From an uncultured Bacteroidales bacterium (GTDB lineage Bacteria > Bacteroidota > Bacteroidia > Bacteroidales > Bacteroidaceae), in NCBI GenBank assembly GCA_902800305.1, contig CADCDP010000013.1, positions 1-64,000 of the forward strand: a stretch of 64,000 nucleotides of DNA. Direction: 5' to 3'. This document shows, piece by piece, positions 8,151 to 18,060 of this stretch. Position numbers and translations under genes: made by a program. The notes beneath the pieces were generated by a model. The model was not told where the DNA came from, did no database searches, and worked only from the letters and a program-made list of their open reading frames with translations. Position 1 is the first letter of the stretch. The number at the start of each line of letters is the position of its first letter.

Positions 8151-10133
8151 CTAATGCGTGTCCTCAGCCGTCAGTCCTGCATAGACACTCTTTGGACAGA
8201 ACTCAAAATAGTTGATGGGCAACTCAGCCTCAGCATTCTCGATGACCAGCTTGATGCGCAACCAGTACTCCTTGTTCGGATCGAGCGGCTGTGTCGTGAG
8301 AATCTTGCGATACTTACCATTGTTAGCACGTAAGTTATTGCTTCCTCCTTGATTCCATGAGTCCATGTCCTTCATGTAGCCACGGTTGTGCATGGCCTTG
8401 TCGATGGCACGGTTCTGTTCGTTATCGTCCGTGTCAGCCACCCAACCAATGCTTGGGTCGCCACCCCAGATGCGGAAATCAATCGGCAAACCCATCGGCT
8501 GCATATTGTCCTTCTCTCCAAAGTAAATCTGCACCACACCACGGTCGGTACCAGCACCGTATGCAAAGCGAATCTCGTAGGTGTTGGCCGGCACAGGAGG
8601 CAGCTTGAACGACACATCAAACTGTCCAATCAAATCGACAGCATCCGAATAAGTGGCCATCCACACACCTCGTTCACGCAAGGCCAGCGTCGGAACAATC
8701 CCGTGGAAATCCCAACCATCCACCTGCTTGAAACCCGTCAAGTGATTACCGTTCGTATTGCCACGTGCCCCAGCATTCAGGAACTCCGTGGACATCGTGA
8801 TGACATCCCAACGGATGCGGTCGTTGAACACCACGTCACGCGTCTGCTCGTTGTAGGTCAGCACACGGTCAATATAGTGATAGATACCATTCAGCGCTTG
8901 CTGGTTCAGCGTGTCAACAGGCAGCCCAGCCTCTTCCAGTTCCTGGTCATGCAGCGTCTTCATTTCGGTGGGTGTATAGACCTTGATACCTCTCACAGAA
9001 TAGTTGCTCGCCACACCTTTCCGATTGATGAAAAGACCCTCAGAAGGAGAAGACATCTTCATAATCGTGCCAGGCATCAGCGTCGTGTACCAGTCCGTAC
9101 AGTCAATCAAGTTAGGCATAGCACAAGTCGTCTTGTAGTCGATGCCACTCTCCGAAATAGTGAAGTCGTTGATAGCCCCATAATAAGGCAGCAAGTGGTA
9201 AGCGATAAAACGATTCAGCGGATTCTTGCGGTTCGTCCAATCATCATCATACTGGCCAGCATCCTCTGGATACATCGAGTCATAAACCTCCTTTGCATAC
9301 GCCTTCAAGTCATCCAAATTATTGATGCCAGCTTCGGCAAACACCTTGTTCGTCTCCACCAAAGCAGTGAAACGCTTCATGCGCACCGCAGGGTAATACA
9401 TCATGTAGTTGGCACCCGTGCGGTGGAAGACAATCCCCTTGTTGACCGAATCGACGCTCACAGAATAAGTGTTGTCAAGATAGTCATAGAGGCTGTCACT
9501 CAATCCCGTCAGTGTCAATGCCGACGTAAAGAGCGTGATGTTCTGGTCGTCTAACAGCACCTCTGGCAGATACGAGCTGGAAGGCTGAATGACATGGTCA
9601 AGCGTATGTACCACACCATTCTCCACTGAGTCATCGCGCACAATCAGTTTCGACGCCATATTCACGTAATACATCACATTGCCTCCATTCGTCGCATCGC
9701 TGTCACACGAGAAGGTGAGGAACCGTTCGTTCATGTTCGCCGTCGGGATGTTTCCATCGCTCAAGTCCGTTGTAAAGTAAGTTTCGGCAATGATGTGGTT
9801 CCACGACAACGTGTCACATTCCTCCTTCGTCAGGTCGGCGACACTACTGTAACCATGCTGACGGAGGTATTGTTCCACCGCCTCGTTGGTGGGAGCCAAA
9901 CAGGTGTAAGTGCCGTAGGTAGCCATCATGCCATACATACCCGAACGATGCAAAATCTCGGTGAACTCACTGTACAGTTCTGGGCGATGGTCAAGATAGT
10001 CACTCACCATCTCGCCCGTGAAAGTATAATAGTTGTCGGCATCAGGTTCGTCCGAACATCCCTGCAATCCTTGCGACACAGCGACAAGGAAAAGCGCACC
10101 GACAAAGAGTTTTGTTATCTGTTTCAAATTCAT
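8151..10133 (-). CDS. Fasciclin (FAS1)-domain surface lipoprotein
   Basis: 660 residues; lipoprotein signal peptide MNLKQITKLFVGALFL with the cysteine after QGLQG. An N-terminal FAS1 unit (about 35-195) has the typical TCLAPTNEAVEQYL and GVVHTLDHVIQP motifs. A second FAS1-like unit (about 200-430) ends with NGIYHYIDRVLTY. The C-terminal third (about 450-655) contains PPVPANTYEIRFAYG and looks like a beta-sandwich carbohydrate- or ligand-binding fold, by resemblance only. It sits 6 bases after the SusD gene and 27 bases before the next FAS1 gene, so it is an internal operon member. Role inferred: accessory surface binding protein for the flanking SusCD pairs. No enzyme motif is seen. Confidence 0.8.
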   Translation of the reverse strand: MNLKQITKLFVGALFLVAVSQGLQGCSDEPDADNYYTFTGEMVSDYLDHRPELYSEFTEILHRSGMYGMMATYGTYTCLAPTNEAVEQYLRQHGYSSVADLTKEECDTLSWNHIIAETYFTTDLSDGNIPTANMNERFLTFSCDSDATNGGNVMYYVNMASKLIVRDDSVENGVVHTLDHVIQPSSSYLPEVLLDDQNITLFTSALTLTGLSDSLYDYLDNTYSVSVDSVNKGIVFHRTGANYMMYYPAVRMKRFTALVETNKVFAEAGINNLDDLKAYAKEVYDSMYPEDAGQYDDDWTNRKNPLNRFIAYHLLPYYGAINDFTISESGIDYKTTCAMPNLIDCTDWYTTLMPGTIMKMSSPSEGLFINRKGVASNYSVRGIKVYTPTEMKTLHDQELEEAGLPVDTLNQQALNGIYHYIDRVLTYNEQTRDVVFNDRIRWDVITMSTEFLNAGARGNTNGNHLTGFKQVDGWDFHGIVPTLALRERGVWMATYSDAVDLIGQFDVSFKLPPVPANTYEIRFAYGAGTDRGVVQIYFGEKDNMQPMGLPIDFRIWGGDPSIGWVADTDDNEQNRAIDKAMHNRGYMKDMDSWNQGGSNNLRANNGKYRKILTTQPLDPNKEYWLRIKLVIENAEAELPINYFEFCPKSVYAGLTAEDTH

Positions 10134-10139
10134 GGCTAT

Positions 10140-11870
10140 TTAGAAGTTTTGTTCAGTGTTATCAGTTTCGTAAGCAGGATTCTGTTCAAGATGAGGATTC
10201 TGCTCCAGTTCATCACGATTATACGGCCAATACAGCACATCTTGTGTAGATAGTTTGATGCGGATGGCACTCGTATTCTCCTGGAACTTAGGCAGCACCT
10301 TACTAATCAGACGTGCATTGTCACCCTCACGACGCGACAAGCGCACAAGGTCATACCAACGCTTGCCTTCAAACATCAATTCGCGCTGACGTTCATTCAG
10401 TACAAGATCTTCCATCGCAGAGCGAGAGGTAGCATAATCATCAAACACCAAGGTGTCGGTAGTTGCTACACGCTTGTTGTTCGCACGTTTCCACACGGCA
10501 CTTACACAAGAAAATGCGTTGCGGTAGTGCTGGGTCTGTTCATCTGAAAGAACGGCTCCTTCCTCCACATTTCCAGCCAGTTCCACTTCTGCCTCGGCAC
10601 GCATCAGCATGACATCGGTCAAACGGTAAACAATCCAATTGGCGTAAGCTGACGAACGTGTACTTCCGTTCACCGTCGGCGCACCTCCTGTAGTCGTCGT
10701 GGTGCGGAAAGAAACAGACTGGTTCACATACTTAGATATATACACCTTGTTGTTCACCTCTGTCATGTTCTCCAAATAGCGACAATCTGTCTTACTGAAG
10801 TAGTCGTTCAACCCAGCGTAAGCTTCGCTATACAAGAATGTTGGCACACCTATCTGCCCCGTCCTGCTGGTACTCGACCCATAGAACGAAGAGATAGCAG
10901 TATTCGTCACCGATTGTTGGTTGACGAAATTCAATTCAAAAATAGACTCGAAACTATTACCCGTACCGAAAAGCTCCGTGTAGGTATTGCCAGCATAGTT
11001 GCTGTTGCTCAACGATTCCGAGATGAGAGGATAAATTCCATAGAGTTCTGTCGTCAGCGTCGTAGGGTTCTTCTCGTAGTCATACTCATACTCGCGGATT
11101 TTCTCATTAATCACGAGGTCGCAATACTTGATGCACTGCTGCCAGTCACCTTTCCACAAATAGAGGTCGGCTAATAAGGCATAACAGCCCCAACGGGTGA
11201 TACGACATGTATTCTCCACGCTTTCTTCGCCATAACTACGCACGGCATCGTCCTTCACACGTTCCACATCGGAAATCAGACTGTCCAGTATCGCATCAAA
11301 AGGCGACGCTTTCACTTGGAACACCTGACTATCATCTTTGGAGGGTTTGGTGATATAAGGAACATTACGGAAAGTACGAATCAGATAAAAGTAGCACAAA
11401 GCACGGAGAGTAGTGGCCTCAGCAATAGTGGCATGAAGCTCCGATTCCGTGAAGTTCGGGTCTATGGCATTCACACCAGGTGCATAGTGGAGCACCGTAT
11501 TACAACGGTTAATAGCTTGGTAGAAACACAACCAATTCGTGTATTCGTTGGTTTCAAGGATATTCTCCTTCAGAATCTGCTGCAAGCTGTTGGGGGTACC
11601 AACACCAGTAGTCATGTTGTCAGAACGCAACTCGCCCCACACAATCATGCGGCTGATGCATTCGCGGCTCTCCAACTGGGCATAGCATGAGTTGAGCACA
11701 CTGTTCACGTCAGCCTCCTCTGTCCAGTAGTTCTCCAGCACAATGTCATTCTGCGGTTCGATGGACAGAAAGTCATCACAGGAGGTCAAGCCTACCAGCC
11801 CCCAAATGGGGAGGGCTAACGCGACAATGACCTTGTATATATTTTTTAGTTTCATATTATTCTTATTCAT
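10140..11870 (-). CDS. RagB/SusD-family outer-membrane lipoprotein
   Basis: About 576 residues if ATG 11870 is used (MNKNNMKLKNIYK); ATG 11855 (MKLKNIYK) is an equally good start and matches the sister leader at 8123. The open frame extends further upstream only through a GTG at 11939 inside the SusC gene, which I reject. Lipobox GLVGLTSC, then the classic SusD opening CDDFLSIEPQNDIVLENYW, the TLRALCYFYLIRTFRNVPYI segment and a C-terminal RELMFEGKRWYDLVR motif that is strongly diagnostic. It follows its SusC partner by 13 bases. Its signal-peptide DNA nearly duplicates that of the FAS1 gene at 6372-8123. Confidence 0.93.
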   Translation of the reverse strand: MNKNNMKLKNIYKVIVALALPIWGLVGLTSCDDFLSIEPQNDIVLENYWTEEADVNSVLNSCYAQLESRECISRMIVWGELRSDNMTTGVGTPNSLQQILKENILETNEYTNWLCFYQAINRCNTVLHYAPGVNAIDPNFTESELHATIAEATTLRALCYFYLIRTFRNVPYITKPSKDDSQVFQVKASPFDAILDSLISDVERVKDDAVRSYGEESVENTCRITRWGCYALLADLYLWKGDWQQCIKYCDLVINEKIREYEYDYEKNPTTLTTELYGIYPLISESLSNSNYAGNTYTELFGTGNSFESIFELNFVNQQSVTNTAISSFYGSSTSRTGQIGVPTFLYSEAYAGLNDYFSKTDCRYLENMTEVNNKVYISKYVNQSVSFRTTTTTGGAPTVNGSTRSSAYANWIVYRLTDVMLMRAEAEVELAGNVEEGAVLSDEQTQHYRNAFSCVSAVWKRANNKRVATTDTLVFDDYATSRSAMEDLVLNERQRELMFEGKRWYDLVRLSRREGDNARLISKVLPKFQENTSAIRIKLSTQDVLYWPYNRDELEQNPHLEQNPAYETDNTEQNF

Positions 11871-11883
11871 CGATTTAGTTGTG

Positions 11884-14800
11884 TTAGAATTGAACAGTGA
11901 CACCAAAAGTAACGGAACGAGGGTTAGGCGTGCGAGCACGGTCGGTGGTCACACCATAGCCTCCATAGCCAACTTCTGGGTCGGCACCCGAATAGCCTGT
12001 GAAGCAGAAGAGGTTGTTGGCACTCAGATAAAGAGAAAGTTGGGTCAAGCCCCAATCCTTGATGAGTTTGGGGTCGAGCGAGTAGCTGATTTGTGTGTAG
12101 TTCAAGCGCATGAACGAGCCTTTTTCCACGAATCGGTCACTACCTAACCAGTTGTAACCCTCCTTGTGGAGTGCACGAGGAACAAGTGCTTGGTCACCTT
12201 CCACACGCCAACGCCAGTTGACAGCAGTTGATTGGTTGTTGTTGGTGTACATGTTCTCTGCCAACATACGCGCCTGATTGATGATTTTGTTGCCCACACG
12301 GAAGTTAAACTGGTTGTTCCAAGTCCAACGACCATACTGAAGCTTGAAGCCCCAACCACCCGTCACTTTCGGCAGGGATGAGCCGAGATAGACGATATCC
12401 AACTCATTGATATTACCATCATGGTTGATGTCCTCGTAGATGGCATCACCACCTTTAAACTCATAAATGTAGTTCTTGTCGTTGCTGTCATAACAGAACA
12501 CCATTGGAGTGGTGTAGCCATTCTTATCCACCACCACATTTCCATGGGCATCGCGTGCCACTGGGGCATTGGGACCACTCACACCTGGCACTTCGACGGC
12601 TGAGTACTTACTATACTGATATACGCCTTTGTAGCGGAAGCCATAGATGGATCCGAAGGCATTGTGAAGCTGTACACGGGTGAGGTAGGAACCGTTGTTC
12701 TTGTCGAAATCGCTGTTGAGCGAAGCCAGCACCGTCTCGTCCATCTTGGTGATTTCGTTCTTGTTGTTGGCAAACGACACGTTGAAGCCAGTGCGGAACT
12801 TTCCCACCTTGATGATGTCTTGACCGTTGATGTTGAACTCCCATCCGTTGTTGACCATGTCACCCACGTTCTGGTAGTGGAGGGCACCGAAGCCCGAAGA
12901 AGCAGGAATTTTACGATTCATCATCAACAAGTCGCTGGTGTGCTGGGTGTAGATGTTGAAGTCGGCCGTCAGTTTATTGTCAAACAATCCGAGGTCGAAA
13001 CCGATATTCCATGTTTCTTTCTCTTCCCACTTGAGGGAGCTGAGACGGATGTTGCTGGGATAGACGGAAGCGTTGCTATTGTAGGATGAGCCATTGGTGT
13101 ATTTGGAGAAGTAGAGGTATTCGCCACCAGGCTGATTACCCACCTTACCCCAACCTGGACGGATGGAGAGCATGGAGATGAAGGGGAGACGCTGCATGAA
13201 AGGCTCATCGCTCACGTTCCATCGGAAAGAGAGAGCAGGGAAATTTCCCCAACGGCTGTCGTCGCCAAACTTGGTGGAACCGTCTCGACGAATGCTGAAA
13301 TCTGCGATATATTTACCCTTGTAGGCATAGTGAGCCGAGAAGGTGAGATAGACACTGCGCCACTGTCCCGAACTGGTGCCAAGAGTGCTGACAATGCCGT
13401 CGGCTATGGGCGTACTGATGCCGCCTGAAGGTAAGCCCCACACGGTGGAGGTGCTCGACTTGGAGGAACCGTCTGTGAGCTGGAACTGGGCAAAGGCCAT
13501 GAACGAATGGTCGGCGTTCCTGAAGTGTGGCACGAAAGTGAGTCGATGAGTGGTAGTGATGGCGGTACTCTTGTGGGCATCTGCCGTGGTTCGGTTGTTG
13601 TTGGAGTCTTGCCATCCTGCCGTGACGAGGCTGGAGGGGTAGAACAGGTCGTTGTACTTGTTGAAGATGTTGAAGAGGATTTTACCTTCGTACCTGAGCT
13701 GCGTCTGGTCGTCGTGTGTGCCGAGAAGGTTGTAAACCAACTGGAACTCTGGCTGAATCTGATAGGTGGATTCTTCGTTTTTGGCTTGCCTGGCCAAGGC
13801 CACAGGATTGACATATTTGTATTGGTCTTCCTTCAGCTCTTCGGAACAGGTGTTGAGCACGTGGTAGTAGTCGGGCAGGTTGTGCCCCAGCTGGTCTTGT
13901 TCGTAGATGGAAAGATTGGGCATCTTCTGGTAGGCGATGCCGAGCAGGTCGAGATTGTTCACCTGATAGTTCTTGTGGTTGTCGGTGTAAGTCATGTTGA
14001 AGTTGGTGACAATCTTGATGCGGTCGCTCACGAAGTAGTCGAGTGCCACACGGGTGGTGAAGCGGTCGAGTCGCTGGCCAATGACGGAACCCGTCTGATG
14101 GTCGTAACCGCCAGCGATGCGGAAGTTGGCTTTTTCGCCACCACCGGAGAGGCTGACATAGTGCTTCTGCTGAACGCCTGTCTGACGAATGGCTCTGCGC
14201 CAGTCGGTGTTGTTGTTGTAGGCCTCATATTCGTTCCACGAGGGGTCGTAGTTGAACTCGCGGATGTTGGCAGAGGCATCGCTGAGCGTGGGGTTGTAGT
14301 AGGCTTCCTTCATCAGCATGGTGTATTGGTCACCATTCAGGAGGCGGATTCCCGAAGGCTGATGGGTGGCCATAATGCGGTAGGAGTACTGCACCTTGGT
14401 CTTGCCACGCGCACCACGCTTGGTCTTGATTTCGATGACACCATTGGCTCCCTGCGAACCGTAGATGGCGGTGCCGGCAGCGTCCTTGAGCACGGAGATG
14501 GAGGCGATGTCGTCGGGGTTGACGTTGAGCAGTTCGGCAAACTGGTCTTCGGTGGCATTGGCATAGTCGAAATTGCTGTTGTAGTCGCTTTCGAAGATGT
14601 TGCCATCCACCACGATGAGGGGTTCGCTGCTGCCATTGATGGAGCTGACACCACGGAGGCGCATGGAGGTGCCCGAACCGAGGTTGCCAGAGTTGCTGAC
14701 GATGTCGAGTCCTGCGATGCGTCCCTGCAAGGCTTCATCCACACTGGTGAGCGCCAAGCCCTCGAACTCCTTGGCATCAATCATCTGGTGTGCCACGGAC

Positions 14801-15183
14801 AGCTCGCGTTCGGGAATGGCGAGGCCACTGGTCTGCACGATTTTCTTGGCTTTCACCACTACGTCCTGCAACTGGGTGTTGCTCTTCATCACAATCTTGT
14901 AAGTGGTGCCTTTGATGGGGATGAGCTGTGTGGCATAGCCGACGTAGGAGATTTTCAGCTTGTGCTTGGGGTCAACAATACGGAATGCGAAGTTTCCGTT
15001 GATGTCGGTCACTGCATGGGCTACGATACGGTTGGCATTGTCTATCTCGACGACGTTGCAAGCCATGAGGGGGTCGAGGTCGTCTTGCACCACACCGTGA
15101 ATCATCGTGCCAGCGGTCTGAGCTGCCACGGCGCATGGCATGAGTGCCATGACGAGAATGGGAATGATTTGTTTAGTCTTCAT
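11884..15183 (-). CDS. SusC/RagA-family TonB-dependent outer-membrane transporter
   Basis: 1099 residues from ATG 15183 (MKTKQIIPILVMALM); a GTG four codons upstream is in frame but has nothing to favour it. Signal peptide to VAAQ, carboxypeptidase-regulatory-like domain (about 25-105: GVVQDDLDPLMACNVVEI), plug domain with MRLRGVSSINGSSEPLIVVDG and SVLKDAAGTAIYGSQGANGV, then a barrel ending PNPRSVTFGVTVQF. It is more canonical than the SusC at 3199-6375. It lies 21 bases after the four-FAS1 protein and 13 bases before its SusD, so capture, lid and transport genes form one transcript. Ligand unknown; no glycoside hydrolase, lyase or sulfatase accompanies it. Confidence 0.95.
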   Translation of the reverse strand: MKTKQIIPILVMALMPCAVAAQTAGTMIHGVVQDDLDPLMACNVVEIDNANRIVAHAVTDINGNFAFRIVDPKHKLKISYVGYATQLIPIKGTTYKIVMKSNTQLQDVVVKAKKIVQTSGLAIPERELSVAHQMIDAKEFEGLALTSVDEALQGRIAGLDIVSNSGNLGSGTSMRLRGVSSINGSSEPLIVVDGNIFESDYNSNFDYANATEDQFAELLNVNPDDIASISVLKDAAGTAIYGSQGANGVIEIKTKRGARGKTKVQYSYRIMATHQPSGIRLLNGDQYTMLMKEAYYNPTLSDASANIREFNYDPSWNEYEAYNNNTDWRRAIRQTGVQQKHYVSLSGGGEKANFRIAGGYDHQTGSVIGQRLDRFTTRVALDYFVSDRIKIVTNFNMTYTDNHKNYQVNNLDLLGIAYQKMPNLSIYEQDQLGHNLPDYYHVLNTCSEELKEDQYKYVNPVALARQAKNEESTYQIQPEFQLVYNLLGTHDDQTQLRYEGKILFNIFNKYNDLFYPSSLVTAGWQDSNNNRTTADAHKSTAITTTHRLTFVPHFRNADHSFMAFAQFQLTDGSSKSSTSTVWGLPSGGISTPIADGIVSTLGTSSGQWRSVYLTFSAHYAYKGKYIADFSIRRDGSTKFGDDSRWGNFPALSFRWNVSDEPFMQRLPFISMLSIRPGWGKVGNQPGGEYLYFSKYTNGSSYNSNASVYPSNIRLSSLKWEEKETWNIGFDLGLFDNKLTADFNIYTQHTSDLLMMNRKIPASSGFGALHYQNVGDMVNNGWEFNINGQDIIKVGKFRTGFNVSFANNKNEITKMDETVLASLNSDFDKNNGSYLTRVQLHNAFGSIYGFRYKGVYQYSKYSAVEVPGVSGPNAPVARDAHGNVVVDKNGYTTPMVFCYDSNDKNYIYEFKGGDAIYEDINHDGNINELDIVYLGSSLPKVTGGWGFKLQYGRWTWNNQFNFRVGNKIINQARMLAENMYTNNNQSTAVNWRWRVEGDQALVPRALHKEGYNWLGSDRFVEKGSFMRLNYTQISYSLDPKLIKDWGLTQLSLYLSANNLFCFTGYSGADPEVGYGGYGVTTDRARTPNPRSVTFGVTVQF

Positions 15184-15204
15184 ACTGTGAGTCACGGTTA
15201 GGGC

Positions 15205-17730
15205 TTATTTGTATTGCAGTGCTCCGTCTATCTGGTGGACGACGGCGAAGGAGGAGGTGTAGAGGTGGTTGGCACGGGTGGCATCGCCAGCGTCGTACTG
15301 ATATTCGCGTGCCATGAGGTTGCAGAGGCCACCGGTGGTGACGACGTGACGGGTGTTGCCTCGTCCGTCGGTGATGGTGATGCCGTCGTTGGACACTTGG
15401 GTGTTGAGTTTGTAGTAGGAAAGGTTGCCATCGGTCACCTTGTAGGCCGAGGTCTCAAACTCCCCGCTCGCTGTGCCCTGACCTATGTAGTAGGCGTTGT
15501 CCTGTATGTGGTACTTGATGAACTTCTCTATCTCTTGGGAAAGGCTGTCGCGACGATGGTCGTCTTGTTCCAGTTCCACCTCTTCCCATGTGGGAAGCTG
15601 ACCCGAAATCTGCAACCGTTCGATGGCTTCGTTGGTAGGCACATAGACGGTGTAGCGGTAGGTGTTGAAGAGGGAAATGTTCTGGGTGGGTGCGCCGTGT
15701 TCGTCGGTGCCGATGACGTGCTTGGTCTCCAACAGGGAAGAGCTTTGCAGGAGGTCGTGGAAGGCTCGGAACTCGTCGTGCTCGCCCAACACATCGAACA
15801 CCGACTTGCGGGCGGTGAGGATGGGTTCGTCGGCGAGGATGTAGGTCTTTCCGTTGCCTTCGTAGGATTCGTCGTAGATGCCCACCACGCGGACAGCCTT
15901 GCCTTCTTCAATCTGGAGGCCTCCCTGCACGGTCATGCCTCCGATGCCAGCCGAAGCGTTCTGCACCCTGACCATCGAACCGCCCTTGGTCTGGAAGAAG
16001 GTGTTGCCGTTCTCCACATTGCCAATGACGATGTGGGTGTTGAGGATGTCTTCGAGGCGGTTGGTGATTTGGCTGTAGGATGCCTCGCCGATGGAGTCGC
16101 CCACAAGACCCGTGGCGGTGTCGTAGTTCCAGATGCTTGCCCACACTTTTTCCTCCTCGGTCTGAGCTGAAGCCTTGTAGTGGAAGCGGAAGAGCTGGGT
16201 GCTGGTCTTGCCGTAGGAACAGGGGTCGATGTAGTTGAGCAAGGCATCGTTGTTGGGGATGAAAAGACTGTAGTAGGTGTTCTGGGAGTTGAGATAGACA
16301 TCGAAGCCGAGCTGTTCCACGCCCCAATAGAGGACACTCATGGTCTCGTTGATGAGGGCGGGGAAGGTGACGGAGATGTAAGCCACGGGGTTGAACACTT
16401 TGTTGGTCAGATAGACGGCTCCGTTGCAAGCCATATAGACGGAGTCGATGAACTCTTCCTTGAGTCCCAGTTCGTCGTTGGCATCGTTGAGCACGGTGTA
16501 GAACTTGCTGGGCACGGAGGAAGTGAAGGAGTTGAGCATGTTGACGTTGAGCATCTTCGACACCACCTTGTCAGGCACATTCTCCCACGAACCATAGTAA
16601 TCCTTCAGCACTTTGCCCGCTCCCTCGTTCCAATAGCGGTCGAGGGCTTCGTCGGTAGGCACAAGCATCACGCCCATGTTCTCCTGCAAGGCGACATTGA
16701 TGGCGGTGCTGTTGGTGGTGGCTGAATAGAACTGGTTCCATCCTGGGTCGAACTTCAGCTGTCCATTGACGGGACCTTCGTCGGGGGTGAGGTCGAGGGG
16801 CTGACCTCCCTGGCTACGCTCGGAGAAGTAACGCTTCTCGTAGAGTGAATCTATATTAGTATTGTATAGGCGATTATACTCACGGGTGGCTTCGTCGCCA
16901 GCATAGTAGGGAGCACAATAGCGGTTGAGCAATCGGGCGTAACCCTGTGTGGTGGGGTGCTGGCTGATGAAGTCGGCCATGTTGGGCAGCGGCGTAAGCA
17001 CTTCTGCCATCTTATGGACGAACCCGTTGGAGCACTTGATGTTCTGCTCCGTCATCATAATGCCGTTGACATTGGCATCGCCAGCTTGACGCTCCGTCTG
17101 ATGGTTGAAGAGGAAGTTGCAGTCGTCGTTGGTGATGAGCTTGTTGGTCAGGAAAGCCTCGATGAAGTGTATCATCGGTGGTGCCGTGATGTCGCTCATG
17201 CAGACGATGGGGTTGCCGCTCTCCCGATAGGATGCCCAATAGGGATTGTCGGGCATCTGCGAGGGACGGAGCACAGGCACGGAGTCGTACTCGCTCGTCG
17301 CCGTAAGCCGCCTCATGCAGTCGCCTTCGGTAGGACCTTCGGAACTGCTCAGGTAGGCCACCTGACAGGAGTTGTTAATCATGCTGCCATAGAGCAGCAG
17401 TTTCTTCTGGGCGAGCGACAAGCCGTCGTAGCTATGCACGCCCCACGAGTTGGTCTGATAAAAACGGCTGAATGCAGCATCGTCGGCCACGAAGAGCGTC
17501 TTGCTACCCGTCTTTGCCAACACTTCTGAGTAGTTCAGGTCGTCAATCAGCCTGACCATGTTGGTGTAATTGCCGTCATTTTTCAGATAGTCGTAGATAC
17601 TTGAACCGAGCCAACTTGGGTCATTCTCTGCCAAGTCGTAGCCGTCGCAAGCCGACAATCCTCCAGCGGCAATCAACATGGCCCCTATCCACTTTGATAG
17701 GTGCAGATGTCGATGAGGTTTTGTTTTCAT
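15205..17730 (-). CDS. Large surface lipoprotein with four FAS1-like units
   Basis: 841 residues, first gene of the seven-gene operon. The N-terminus MKTKPHRHLHLSKWIGAMLI leads to a lipobox cysteine after GGLSA. Four FAS1-type units can be counted from their core strand motifs: FVADDAAFSRFY, LVPTDEALDRYW, FIPNNDALLNYID and YVPTNEAIERL, spread from about 45 to 830. Four tandem FAS1 units is the architecture of periostin/TGFBI-type adhesion proteins. In a SusCD operon it probably acts as an extended surface binding arm; this is inference. The gap to the DUF1846 gene upstream is about 330 bases, so a promoter is expected just before it. Confidence 0.82.
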   Translation of the reverse strand: MKTKPHRHLHLSKWIGAMLIAAGGLSACDGYDLAENDPSWLGSSIYDYLKNDGNYTNMVRLIDDLNYSEVLAKTGSKTLFVADDAAFSRFYQTNSWGVHSYDGLSLAQKKLLLYGSMINNSCQVAYLSSSEGPTEGDCMRRLTATSEYDSVPVLRPSQMPDNPYWASYRESGNPIVCMSDITAPPMIHFIEAFLTNKLITNDDCNFLFNHQTERQAGDANVNGIMMTEQNIKCSNGFVHKMAEVLTPLPNMADFISQHPTTQGYARLLNRYCAPYYAGDEATREYNRLYNTNIDSLYEKRYFSERSQGGQPLDLTPDEGPVNGQLKFDPGWNQFYSATTNSTAINVALQENMGVMLVPTDEALDRYWNEGAGKVLKDYYGSWENVPDKVVSKMLNVNMLNSFTSSVPSKFYTVLNDANDELGLKEEFIDSVYMACNGAVYLTNKVFNPVAYISVTFPALINETMSVLYWGVEQLGFDVYLNSQNTYYSLFIPNNDALLNYIDPCSYGKTSTQLFRFHYKASAQTEEEKVWASIWNYDTATGLVGDSIGEASYSQITNRLEDILNTHIVIGNVENGNTFFQTKGGSMVRVQNASAGIGGMTVQGGLQIEEGKAVRVVGIYDESYEGNGKTYILADEPILTARKSVFDVLGEHDEFRAFHDLLQSSSLLETKHVIGTDEHGAPTQNISLFNTYRYTVYVPTNEAIERLQISGQLPTWEEVELEQDDHRRDSLSQEIEKFIKYHIQDNAYYIGQGTASGEFETSAYKVTDGNLSYYKLNTQVSNDGITITDGRGNTRHVVTTGGLCNLMAREYQYDAGDATRANHLYTSSFAVVHQIDGALQYK

Positions 17731-17759
17731 ATAGGGTGTAATAAAACTAATTTCGGCTG

Positions 17760-17767
17760 CAAAATTA
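17760..17767 (-). promoter_or_regulatory. Possible -7 element of the SusCD/FAS1 operon
   Basis: On the minus strand TAATTTTG lies 29 bases before the ATG at 17730 and fits the Bacteroidetes -7 pattern TAnnTTTG. No good TTTG lies 19-20 bases further upstream, so support is partial. Similar TAATTTTG boxes precede the two giant secreted protein genes (50944-50951, 57692-57699). Confidence 0.35.
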
Positions 17768-17820
17768 CACCTTCTTTAACAAAAACACCCCATCACCGTG
17801 TTACATAGATGTTCAAATAG

Positions 17821-18060
17821 GTTACATTCTTAAAAATGTATAATGTAAAAGGTAGGATGTAAAATGTTTAGCAATCGTAAAAAAATAACTTGGTACGTTT
17901 TATGCCCCTGCGGGGCGTAGAAAGAAAAAATAGAAAAAAATAGGCAAAAATAGATAAAAAATTTTTTTACATAAAAAGAGCTTCGTCTCAGCATAGCCCA
18001 AGCAAGCTTGGCTCTGCGTTCGGCTTGCATCTTTTTTCTTTATTTTTCTTTTTAATGCCG
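17821..18060. repeat. Repeat-rich intergenic spacer
   Basis: This non-coding stretch between the DUF1846 gene and the SusCD operon holds a T/A-rich run with two GC islands. One (about 17897-17935: TTTTATGCCCCTGCGGGGCG) resembles the tail element at 51501-51560, 52996-53055 and 58087-58120. The other (about 17979-18030) contains the hairpin AGCCCAAGCAAGCTTGGCT (17995-18013). No gene or clear terminator is seen; the dense A/T runs may end transcription of the DUF1846 gene. Confidence 0.4.

Noticed and set aside
15184..15195. GTG start four codons upstream for the SusC protein
   Set aside because: ATG 15183 gives a normal signal peptide; the extra residues add nothing.
13507..15201. 564-codon plus-strand frame opposite the SusC gene
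   Set aside because: Val/Gly/His-rich antisense frame without motifs; the SusC family match on the other strand is firm.
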